This document shows, piece by piece, positions 1-7,762 of a stretch of 27,262 bases of DNA; the stretch's first letter is position 1; the number at the start of each line of letters is the position of its first letter. The DNA is taken from positions 1-27,262 of the forward strand of contig HF996010.1 of the NCBI GenBank assembly GCA_000432515.1. The letters are read 5' to 3'. The notes below the pieces were generated by a model. It was not told the origin of the DNA and did no database searches. It saw only the letters and a list, made by a program, of their open reading frames with translations. The DNA is from Bacteroides sp. CAG:545 (lineage in GTDB: Bacteria; Bacteroidota; Bacteroidia; Bacteroidales; UBA932). The position numbers and the translations under genes are program-made.

Positions 1-337
1 CAGTTTCGCCTGAAATTCTCACGACCGGAAACCACACCGACTTCGGCAAAAGCCAGCTCTGCTCAGGTGCTCCGCAATTCGCCGCTGGCTATGCCGCTTA
101 CCGGCTCTAACTTACCGCAATCGGTAGTAGAGGAAGGCATAATGCACAGGTTTTTCCCCTTGACCCGAAAAAATTCCAATCAAAATTGCGAGTTGGCCTG
201 CAAGTTAAAACCAACTGATAGACAAAAGGTTATACAGTCTCTTTTAGGTGAAAGTTGCGAGTTGAATTGCGAAATCATGATTACGCAATCTCTGAGTTAG
301 ACACATTACATAAAGATGAAACAAGCCACTGGGCTGG
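1..337. other. Left-edge stretch without a convincing gene
   Basis: No recognisable protein or RNA gene is visible here. A plus-strand frame is open from base 1 to the TAG at 298-300, so it could be the C-terminal end of a gene starting outside the window. Its translation is compositionally odd and matches no family I recognise. A 10-bp direct repeat, TTGCGAGTTG, occurs at 186-195 and 255-264, which suggests non-coding or decayed sequence. Short minus-strand frames are interrupted by stops. I see no promoter that I would defend. Confidence 0.3.
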
Positions 338-482
338 ATCTCGTCCTCTCCGAGATTTCGTCGTTCGCGCTCCGACATCTCGCTCCGCCTGCGGCGGGGC
401 TTTACAAAACGGAAAAGAGAAAACAGCGTTCAAGTGAACTTGACGCTGTTTTCTCTTTCTCGTTTTGCGGAGAGGACGAGAT
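338..482. repeat. 15-bp perfect inverted repeat, one arm inside tRNA-Ser
   Basis: The left arm (338-352, ATCTCGTCCTCTCCG) is the exact reverse complement of 468-482, which is the 3' end of the tRNA-Ser gene (discriminator base, 3' acceptor strand and part of the T-arm). In a minus-strand transcript the trailer would carry a sequence complementary to the tRNA 3' end, separated from it by the hairpin at 406-466. Because the copy is inverted, it does not look like the direct-repeat scar left by an integrated element. Confidence 0.75.
406..466 (-). terminator. Long hairpin terminator just behind tRNA-Ser
   Basis: Two 24-base arms (406-429 and 443-466) are complementary at 22 of 24 positions, and the pairing continues into the loop apart from a one-base bulge. 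In the minus-strand RNA the hairpin begins one base after the tRNA discriminator. The distal arm is U-rich, so the inner GC-containing stem followed by U-rich sequence can act as an intrinsic terminator. The arm composition is nearly symmetric, so it could also work in the other direction. Confidence 0.7.
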
Positions 483-555
483 TCGAACTCGTGGTACGGT
501 AAACCCGTACGTCAGTTTAGCAAACTGGTGGTTTCAGCCACTCACCCACCTCTCC
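468..555 (-). tRNA. tRNA-Ser (anticodon GCU)
   Basis: An 88-nt class II tRNA. The acceptor stem pairs GGAGAGG (555-549) with CCTCTCC (475-469), and G at 468 is the discriminator base expected for serine. The anticodon GCT lies at 519-521 in the loop TTGCTAA and reads AGC/AGU codons. A long variable arm (ACGTACGGG...CCGTAC) and a T-arm containing GTTCGAATC follow. CCA is not encoded (the next bases are CAA), so it must be added enzymatically. Serine identity rests on the anticodon, long variable arm and discriminator. Confidence 0.95.
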
Positions 556-607
556 GGAAATGCATTCCTTCGAGAGATTCGTTAACCGATTTCTCCTGAT
601 AGGAATG

Positions 608-639
608 CAAAGATAAAACGAATATTCGGTTTTGCCAAA
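608..639 (-). promoter_or_regulatory. Bacteroidota sigma-ABfr-type promoter of tRNA-Ser
   Basis: On the minus strand, TTTG (639-636) is followed after 20 bases by TATCTTTG (615-608), which matches the Bacteroidota -33 TTTG and -7 TAnnTTTG consensus exactly. Transcription would begin near 602, giving a leader of about 45 bases. The leader contains a 9-bp inverted repeat (561-569 with 601-609) that could fold before 5' processing. The spacer carries a near-perfect palindrome (615-633), reported separately as a finding. Confidence 0.75.
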
Positions 640-648
640 AAATTTTGA

Positions 649-2838
649 CTACAATCCTAATTCATCTATAATTCGGGACATGCCGGCATATCTGTCCAAA
701 GTCCAGAGAATGTAGCGGATATCCACGCAGACACACTTGTTGTAACCCGGAACTGCGTACAGATCACTGGCGAGAGACTCCTTGTTGCCGTCGAAAGCAA
801 GGCCTATCAACTGACCAGAGGCATTGAGCACAGGACTGCCGGAATTGCCGCCGGTGATGTCATTGTCAGTCAGGAAATCGGCAGGCATTGTCCCTGCAGG
901 AGCGCCTGCGAAGCCGGTAGCGGCCACATTTGCCTTCCCGCGTGATTTTCCTGATACAGGCTTCACAGACACAGCCCAGCGGCCCCAATCACGTGACTTC
1001 AGCATTGACATAAACTCGTCTGAAGGCTTGAAGTCGCGGTTGGAAGCATCGTATTTTTCGATGATGCCGTTCGTGGATGTCTGCCAAGAGCACCACATGC
1101 CGTCTTTCGGCTCCAATGGGCCTACCGTGCCATAAGTGACACGCATGGTGGAATTCGCATCCGGATACTGGGCGATACCCTTGTCACGACGCATTTCATA
1201 AAGCGCCTGGGTATATTCCTTGTTCAGAGCCAGAATCTGATTCCGGTGGTTCATGTCATTGTCACACTTGTTGAAATCGAGTATGCTTACATCCAGAAGC
1301 AGCTTCTTGAGCCTGTCCTCATTGAACTGGGCCGGGTCATTGAACTCAGCTGCCTTTTCCGGAGAGGCAACCATGGTCCCCTCCCAGACGTAGTCAGTCA
1401 TTGACTTGAAATCATGACCGAACTTGGCAAGAAGTTCCTTCTGATAAGGTCCGAAAAGAGATGTGTCAATGTTAGAAAAGTATTGAGACACAGCGTATTC
1501 GAGCAAATCACGCTCCACTCTCGGGTCTGTCTCGGCAACACCCCTCATAAGATGTCTCTTCATCGGTCCGAACTTGCCGCGAGCACTGTTCATTCTCATA
1601 ATCGTGCGACCGATAATCGTGCCGCGGAAGAAAGTCTCCCGGAAATAAGCCTTGTTGCGCTCCACGGACTCTGTCTCATCATACATCTTCTTCAAATCCG
1701 ACATGAGACTACCCCATCTGGCTTTACGACCGGCATCAGCCTCTATCCACGCCTGAAGTGCCTTCTCCTCAGACTCCTTTATCGACTTGACACCGAACCG
1801 TTTAAGACACTCCGCCTCACCTTCCTGCATCTCACCTATATTGCTCAGACCGAAGAAAGTATCCGAGTACTTGAGCCATACAGAAGGGTCGGCATCCATC
1901 CAGCGACGCATAATCTCCATCTGATTACGTCTCAGTTCATTGGCAATCGGAAGAGTCACACGCTCCTGATAATCTGTCTCCAACGAAGACGCATAACGAT
2001 TGGTTCTGCCTGGATAGCCGATAACCATCGTATAGTCACCAGGCTTATATCCCGCAAGAGAAATCTCCAACTTGCGGAGTGGCTTCAGAGGCACATTCTC
2101 CTTAGAGAACTTGGCAGGCCTGCCGTCAGGAGACATATATACACGATACATAGCGAAGTCGCATTTCTGCTGAGGCCATTCCCAGTTATCAGTATCACCA
2201 CCGAAAGCAGCCACAGAAACAGGAGGCGCAGCTACAAGACGAAGATCCTCATACACATCGTACAATGCCATATAATACTTCTCCCCAGCCCACATTGAAC
2301 TCAAATATGCCTCTTTACCGGTATCTTTCTTGTATTTCTTCTCCATGATAAAGCTGATACGGCGCATCCCGCACGGCTGCTTCTTGCAGCGTAACTCCTC
2401 ACGAAGAGCCTGCACCTCGGCAGTCACGTCCAGAACACGTTTCAGGAAGAACACCTGCTTGTCCGGAATCGGCAGTTCCTGATCCTCCTTCAGAGCCCAA
2501 TAACCTTCTTCCAGATAATTATGATCAGGCGTACTCAGCGCAAACACATCACTATAAGCGCAATGATGATTGGTAATCAGCAATCCCTTGTCGGAAATGA
2601 TACTTCCGGTGCAATAGAAGCCCAACGATACGATAGCGTCAGACACCGCACTTCCCGGAGCATCAGCATTGTAAATCTCCCCTGCTGACAGTTTCAGACC
2701 ACGCTCCTGCATCTTCTTCTCCAATGCGGAATTGATGTCCTGAATCAGCCACATTCCTTCATCCGCCTCAGCTGCCGCCTGTCCCAACAGGATTCCCGCC
2801 AAGGTCAATGCCATCAATCTAATCTTTCTTATTTTCAT
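649..2838 (-). CDS. dpp7: S46 family dipeptidyl-peptidase, DPP7-type
   Basis: Predicted exported serine exopeptidase that removes dipeptides from peptide N-termini in the periplasm (729 aa). A signal peptide occupies about residues 1-24. The catalytic triad motifs of S46 are visible: His in TNHHCAY (about residue 92), Asp in GGDTDNWEWP (about 215-217), and Ser in TGGNSGSP (Ser666). The residue after AFD (Gly684) corresponds to position 673 of the Porphyromonas enzymes, where Gly marks DPP7 (hydrophobic P1) and Arg marks DPP11 (Asp/Glu P1); the DPP7 specificity is inferred from this. I chose the ATG at 2838, which follows an A/T-rich stretch, over an in-frame TTG at 2859. It is the last gene of the six-gene set, 24 bp after the polyferredoxin gene, and probably finishes digestion of peptides released by the M16 protease. 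Confidence 0.9.
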   Translation of the reverse strand: MKIRKIRLMALTLAGILLGQAAAEADEGMWLIQDINSALEKKMQERGLKLSAGEIYNADAPGSAVSDAIVSLGFYCTGSIISDKGLLITNHHCAYSDVFALSTPDHNYLEEGYWALKEDQELPIPDKQVFFLKRVLDVTAEVQALREELRCKKQPCGMRRISFIMEKKYKKDTGKEAYLSSMWAGEKYYMALYDVYEDLRLVAAPPVSVAAFGGDTDNWEWPQQKCDFAMYRVYMSPDGRPAKFSKENVPLKPLRKLEISLAGYKPGDYTMVIGYPGRTNRYASSLETDYQERVTLPIANELRRNQMEIMRRWMDADPSVWLKYSDTFFGLSNIGEMQEGEAECLKRFGVKSIKESEEKALQAWIEADAGRKARWGSLMSDLKKMYDETESVERNKAYFRETFFRGTIIGRTIMRMNSARGKFGPMKRHLMRGVAETDPRVERDLLEYAVSQYFSNIDTSLFGPYQKELLAKFGHDFKSMTDYVWEGTMVASPEKAAEFNDPAQFNEDRLKKLLLDVSILDFNKCDNDMNHRNQILALNKEYTQALYEMRRDKGIAQYPDANSTMRVTYGTVGPLEPKDGMWCSWQTSTNGIIEKYDASNRDFKPSDEFMSMLKSRDWGRWAVSVKPVSGKSRGKANVAATGFAGAPAGTMPADFLTDNDITGGNSGSPVLNASGQLIGLAFDGNKESLASDLYAVPGYNKCVCVDIRYILWTLDRYAGMSRIIDELGL

Positions 2839-2862
2839 TTTATATTTATTGATATTCAAAAT

Positions 2863-4902
2863 CTACTCAGCCAGAACAGTTTCAAGAGCCGAACCCTGAT
2901 AAGGCATTTCCACACCTGGAGTCTTGAACTTCAGCTTGGCATCCACTTCACGGACATCATCTTCAGCATAGGTGATAGTCCATTTTTCCATATTGAGGAG
3001 TTCCCATATACGGCTTGCAGTCATAGGGGCCGCATATCTTACCATAAGTGCAGGAACGAGATCCTTGTTGAGTTCCAGATAGACGCCGATGATACCGTCG
3101 TTCTTAGACAAATGGTTGCTTACGAACGGAAGATTGCGCAGAATGATAGGCTTCTCGTAATTCGCATCAGGAATCTCATACACGAACTGCGGCTTACCCT
3201 CGAATTCCTCGACTCTCTTCTTGAACTGAGCCTTGAACGGAGTGAACATCCTGCGGATAAACGCTTCAGTAGAGATGTAGCTTTCGCCGTCCTCCAGGTC
3301 CACGAACTTGAAGTTCACAGGAGTAATCTTGGTTCCACCGCCATGCAAAGTCATTTCGAGTTCCTTCTTATTGACAATCTTCTTGAACCATGCCTTGTCG
3401 AGATTCTCTGACGGATCCATATAAACTCTGACAATGAGCGGGCAGGCAAACTCGGACTCCAGACCATATATCTTCTTTTCAGTCAGACGCATCTGCAGAC
3501 CGAGATAGTTCAGGTCGAGCTTGTCATACATGTTCTCTGTCCTGATGGTCACCACCTTGATACTGTCCGTAGCGGCAGGATCCGGGGTGTTCACACGGAA
3601 CTTGGACGGAGTGAACACGCTTTCCTGAATCTTTTCGGAAGTCGTAACTGAAGGGTCATAAGTAATCACGGCCCTGTGATGAGCCACGAATGTCTTCACA
3701 CCATACACGCCGCGGATCTTCTCCAGCTTGGCCTTGAACGCCATAGAACTTCCGTAGCACTTCACTGAGCGCAGACCGGTCATCTCCATGGTCTCGAGCG
3801 CAGAAGGATCCACCAGCTGCTTCACAGTGCCGTCCTCGAGAGTCTCCTCGATGCCCCATGTAACATTGATGGTAGGCAATTCGTACTTGTCCCCTGCCCA
3901 GAATCCGAATGCGACAAGCAGCACAGCGATAATGGCCGGAAGCAGCACATTGCCAAGATTCCTGCTACCTTTCACGCATACACCTGTATGGATAGCGTCC
4001 ATCGGGCAAACCGCCGTACATTCGCCGCAAAGCGTACAATCCACGGCATTGACAGCACCAGTCTTGCAGTTCGCGATATCGATGCCATAAGGACAATGCT
4101 TGTTGCAGATTCCGCAATGGGTGCATTTCGCATCATTCTTCATGATATGGAGCACCTGCAGCTTCGGCTTCCCGCAAAGAATCTCCAACAGGTAGCCGGC
4201 TACACAGAACGCAGCCAAAAGAGCCCACCAAGGGACATTGACACCCACCAGGCCGAGCACATAATACGCTGCCGCGAGAACGACTATCCACACCCAGAAT
4301 TTCAATGAATTGGAAATCGCTCCAAGCGGACAGAGGTACTTGCACCAGAACATATTGATCATGAATCCGCATATCAGGACCAATGCTACAGTCACAATGG
4401 ACATCCACAGGGTGATTTCTCCCTTGAATCCGGTCGCTACGGCGTAATACGGGTCCAGGTTCTTGCAGAACAGCTCACTTGCAGTGGCCGTCATGTAGAA
4501 AATCCAGAACAGCAGCGCGTATTTGATGACGCGGAGGACCTTGTCGGCGATGCTTCCGTTCTTTATTTCAATGCCTTTCCACCCGATTACATTGCGCAGC
4601 TTGACCAGGAGGTCCTGCACTGTTCCGAGCGGACAGATATAACCGCAGAAAAGCTTACTGAAAAGCACTACCGCAGCAGCGAGGACAATGCCCATGACTA
4701 TCTGCACCATGCTCATGCTGCAAGGCAATGATCCTCTTACGAAGAATGTTGCCAATGCCTGAAGTCCGCCCATAGGGCAATATGCTTCAGGGTTGGCCGG
4801 GTTCTTACAAGGAATAAGCAAGAAACCGGCAATAGCGGCCAGAACACCCCACTGTAGGAGATACTTAGGCCAATTCTTTTTGATTGTTGATTGTTTAGCC
4901 AT
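2863..4902 (-). CDS. NapH-like membrane polyferredoxin with periplasmic C-domain
   Basis: A 679-residue inner-membrane iron-sulfur protein. About seven hydrophobic segments are visible (roughly 14-31, 66-84, 125-141, 166-185, 203-221, 226-241, 319-336). NapH/CcoG-type motifs are YCPMGG (41-46), CGYICPLG (86-93) and CKYLCPLG (187-194). Two four-cysteine 4Fe-4S motifs follow, at Cys260/263/266/270 and Cys289/292/295/299, probably cytoplasmic. After the last membrane segment come about 340 residues that I place in the periplasm. They begin with a heavy-metal-associated-like fold (374-436) in which the usual CxxC is CYGS (Cys382). Such proteins pass electrons from cytoplasm to membrane or periplasmic partners; the acceptor here is unknown. 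The gene lies 18 bp after the M16 gene and 24 bp before the peptidase gene. Confidence 0.8.
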   Translation of the reverse strand: MAKQSTIKKNWPKYLLQWGVLAAIAGFLLIPCKNPANPEAYCPMGGLQALATFFVRGSLPCSMSMVQIVMGIVLAAAVVLFSKLFCGYICPLGTVQDLLVKLRNVIGWKGIEIKNGSIADKVLRVIKYALLFWIFYMTATASELFCKNLDPYYAVATGFKGEITLWMSIVTVALVLICGFMINMFWCKYLCPLGAISNSLKFWVWIVVLAAAYYVLGLVGVNVPWWALLAAFCVAGYLLEILCGKPKLQVLHIMKNDAKCTHCGICNKHCPYGIDIANCKTGAVNAVDCTLCGECTAVCPMDAIHTGVCVKGSRNLGNVLLPAIIAVLLVAFGFWAGDKYELPTINVTWGIEETLEDGTVKQLVDPSALETMEMTGLRSVKCYGSSMAFKAKLEKIRGVYGVKTFVAHHRAVITYDPSVTTSEKIQESVFTPSKFRVNTPDPAATDSIKVVTIRTENMYDKLDLNYLGLQMRLTEKKIYGLESEFACPLIVRVYMDPSENLDKAWFKKIVNKKELEMTLHGGGTKITPVNFKFVDLEDGESYISTEAFIRRMFTPFKAQFKKRVEEFEGKPQFVYEIPDANYEKPIILRNLPFVSNHLSKNDGIIGVYLELNKDLVPALMVRYAAPMTASRIWELLNMEKWTITYAEDDVREVDAKLKFKTPGVEMPYQGSALETVLAE

Positions 4903-4920
4903 TAACTTGTGTATTTTAAT

Positions 4921-7749
4921 TTATTCTTCATTAAGTACTGACAATAGGCGGGCACCCTTGTTCGCCTTGCGTGCTGTCTTAAGGACGTCAGAAGCCGTCA
5001 CTTCTGAAAGAGCCTGTTTATAATCTTCATCCCAAACTCCGGATGCCGCATGATCCTGAATAGACGCATTTCGCTTAACCACAGATATTTGACGATTCTT
5101 CTGGAGTTTAGTATAATACTTCATCAGATAGTTCTTCGCTGCAGACATTTCCTCGTCAGTCGGTCCGTTCTCACAGAAATCAGACAGCAACTCATATGCG
5201 TCATTCACAAGAGTATCTCGCAGTTCCGGTCTGGTTTCGAAATCCACAGATGACTGGACAAGACCTTTCTTCTCACGGAAAATAGAAGAACTGAAGCTTA
5301 CGGAATAGGTTCCGCCACGCTGCTCTCGAATCTGTGAAAGGCAACGCGCAGACATAATGTAATCCAAAACATCCACAGCACACAAGCTCCTCAAATCTGT
5401 CTTCACATTATACAGCCAGTTCACGCTGACCGTGGCTTTAGAGACTTTGGATGATGCCTTGAAAGTACGCACAAATTCATTGACCCCCTTATAAGAAGGA
5501 ACTTTAGGCTGGACCTTCGCGAGCTTATGGGCATATCCGGCAGGCATGGACGCCAAATACTTTTCGGCGAAAGCCGCGATTTCCTCTTTCGGCATCGAAC
5601 TGCAGATATAGACATCCGTAGCACCGGCATCTCTGATCTGGCGGGCATGAACATCCGCAAGCAGTTCCGGGGTCAATGCTCTTACGGCAGCGGAGTCGAT
5701 TCTGCTGTACCACGGATGATTATTGTAGCAAACTTCGTTGAAGCCCTCACGGAATACCGATGAAGACGAACGAGGTTTACGCATAGATTCCACTGTCGCA
5801 TCGATTGTGGTCTTCATCGTGCGGGCGTCAGAGAAATACGGTTCAGTAACAAGCAGATTCAATACACTGAAGGCACGATCCGCTTTATCAGCAGCTACAG
5901 CCGTGGTAATCACAGCATTAGAGGCTGAGAATGACACCATGTACGGGACACCTTCGAACTGAGGGCTATTCATATTCTCCACCCTGTCAGAGCCACGGAT
6001 ACCGAGATACTTCTCCATAAATTTCTCGGCAAATTTTTCTGCCGGAATATTATCAGGAGCTAAAGCACGCGCACCGGTTTTTACCACATAATTTATCGAA
6101 AGCGCAGTCTTGGACTTCACGCCGTCTGCCGGTGTCCACCATACGCGCATACCGTTGGAGAGGGTCCAAAGCTCCGTTTGAGAACCCTTGACCGGCTGAG
6201 ATTTAATTATTTTCCCCTTAGGAAGGTCAATGCTGAAGTCCACTTTCTTGAACTTGATAGCATCGAATGTCAAGTCTTTCTGGGCGCATTCGTGGATTCT
6301 TTCACGAATCTGCTGCTCAGAAGGCATCTCATGTCCATCCTTCGGATTATAGAAATAAGAATATATCACCTCGCTTTCGGAGAACATCTTAGGGATATAA
6401 TCGAGGATATCCTGCAGCTTCAAGGACGACATGATCTCCATCTTGATTTTCTGGAGTTCAGACGGGTAGGTCAATGCTCCTCCATGCAGGAAGTTGTCCA
6501 CACAGCCTGCGACGATTTGATCATCAGTAACAGACTCCGGAGACAGAGCATTATGCAGTCTCAAATTCTTGACTACCTTAAGTTTAGCAGACTGAAATTC
6601 ATCTTCAGTAAGACCGAAGCGAAGCAACCTGTTGGCGTTGTCGCAATAGAAATCGACAAGGCTCAGTGGTGACGCATCCCCACGAGGAAGGATGGTAAAC
6701 AATGAAAAATAGAGATTCGTTCTGGAGGCATTGGAAACCATAACGCCCCTGGATGAAGGACAATCAGGAGACTTCACCTGCTCATCCATTCTCGCACTTA
6801 CGGCAGCAGATATGATTTGTCTGATAAACTGCTCTTTATAGAACGACCTCTGGGCACGCTGACTGACCTCAGGATAAGGCTGTTTCAAGAACACCTTGAG
6901 TGCCAAGAATTTGGCAGAGGTATCAACCATGTTTTCGAAACGCTCGTGAACGAACGGCGCCAACTTGTAAGTCTCTTTTGGAACACAATTCTCAGGATTC
7001 TTAATATCCGAGAACATGGATTTTATCTTGGACTCCATCTCCTTGGCATCGAAATCTCCGACTACCACAATAGCCTGAAGATTAGGACGATACCACTTGT
7101 CGTAGAAATCCAGTATTTCTTCTCTTTTAAAGTTATTGATAACATCGAGGGAGCCTATGACATTTCTCTTCGGGAAAGTGGAACCCTCATAAAGGACAGC
7201 CTCTTGAAGCTCAAAAATTCGGGACTGGGGACTTGTTCTGGTACGCCATTCTTCTCTGATGACACCACGTTCGTCATCCAGTTCCTTCTGCTCGCAAGAA
7301 ATGTCTCCTGACCAGTCATGAAGGACCATCAGGACAGAATCCACGAAGCTCTCCCGCTTAAGCGGAACATTATCCATGTGATAGACCGTTTCCGTCTTGC
7401 TGGTATATGCGTTGATATTGTAGCCGAAACGCACACCCTGAGCCTGAAGGAAATCGATTATACCCTTCTTCGGATAATGTTTGGTCCCGTTAAAAGCCAT
7501 ATGCTCAAGAAAATGCGCCAAACCATCCTGATTTGGAGCTTCCTGGAAAGCACCTACATTATGCACTATATAGAAGTCCGCATAACCTTTAGGATTAGCG
7601 TTATGCCTGATGTAATAGGTCATACCGTTATCCAACGTTCCTTTTATAATAAGGCTATCCACCGGCATCGGCTGAGCGACAGCGGATGCAGACGCGAACA
7701 AGAATACGGCAATAGCTGATACCAATATCCTGAATCCTTTGATTGTCAT
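4921..7749 (-). CDS. Periplasmic M16 family zinc metalloprotease (PqqL/FusC-like size)
   Basis: A 942-residue insulinase-type protease with a signal peptide (about 1-26, ending AVAQ). The inverted zinc motif HFLEH is at 79-83 and the third ligand Glu160 lies in DDERGV exactly 76 residues later, matching HxxEH-x76-E. The second half has the M16 fold without a zinc site and carries the substrate-binding motif REQRGGTY (Arg808, Tyr815). Length and two-half architecture match PqqL and FusC, periplasmic enzymes linked to TonB receptors; in the FusA/FusC system the protease cuts imported ferredoxin to release iron. The gene lies 13 bp after the barrel gene and 18 bp before the polyferredoxin gene, so processing of the imported cargo is the most economical role, but this is inference. 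Confidence 0.92.
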   Translation of the reverse strand: MTIKGFRILVSAIAVFLFASASAVAQPMPVDSLIIKGTLDNGMTYYIRHNANPKGYADFYIVHNVGAFQEAPNQDGLAHFLEHMAFNGTKHYPKKGIIDFLQAQGVRFGYNINAYTSKTETVYHMDNVPLKRESFVDSVLMVLHDWSGDISCEQKELDDERGVIREEWRTRTSPQSRIFELQEAVLYEGSTFPKRNVIGSLDVINNFKREEILDFYDKWYRPNLQAIVVVGDFDAKEMESKIKSMFSDIKNPENCVPKETYKLAPFVHERFENMVDTSAKFLALKVFLKQPYPEVSQRAQRSFYKEQFIRQIISAAVSARMDEQVKSPDCPSSRGVMVSNASRTNLYFSLFTILPRGDASPLSLVDFYCDNANRLLRFGLTEDEFQSAKLKVVKNLRLHNALSPESVTDDQIVAGCVDNFLHGGALTYPSELQKIKMEIMSSLKLQDILDYIPKMFSESEVIYSYFYNPKDGHEMPSEQQIRERIHECAQKDLTFDAIKFKKVDFSIDLPKGKIIKSQPVKGSQTELWTLSNGMRVWWTPADGVKSKTALSINYVVKTGARALAPDNIPAEKFAEKFMEKYLGIRGSDRVENMNSPQFEGVPYMVSFSASNAVITTAVAADKADRAFSVLNLLVTEPYFSDARTMKTTIDATVESMRKPRSSSSVFREGFNEVCYNNHPWYSRIDSAAVRALTPELLADVHARQIRDAGATDVYICSSMPKEEIAAFAEKYLASMPAGYAHKLAKVQPKVPSYKGVNEFVRTFKASSKVSKATVSVNWLYNVKTDLRSLCAVDVLDYIMSARCLSQIREQRGGTYSVSFSSSIFREKKGLVQSSVDFETRPELRDTLVNDAYELLSDFCENGPTDEEMSAAKNYLMKYYTKLQKNRQISVVKRNASIQDHAASGVWDEDYKQALSEVTASDVLKTARKANKGARLLSVLNEE

Positions 7750-7762
7750 GTACTAATAACTT

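Noticed and set aside
338..555. tRNA-Ser as attachment site of an integrated element
   Set aside because: The copy of the tRNA end is inverted rather than direct, and no integrase or other mobile genes lie nearby.
1414..2298. A 294-codon open frame antisense to the S46 peptidase gene
   Set aside because: The opposite strand carries complete S46 catalytic motifs; the antisense translation has no recognisable domain.
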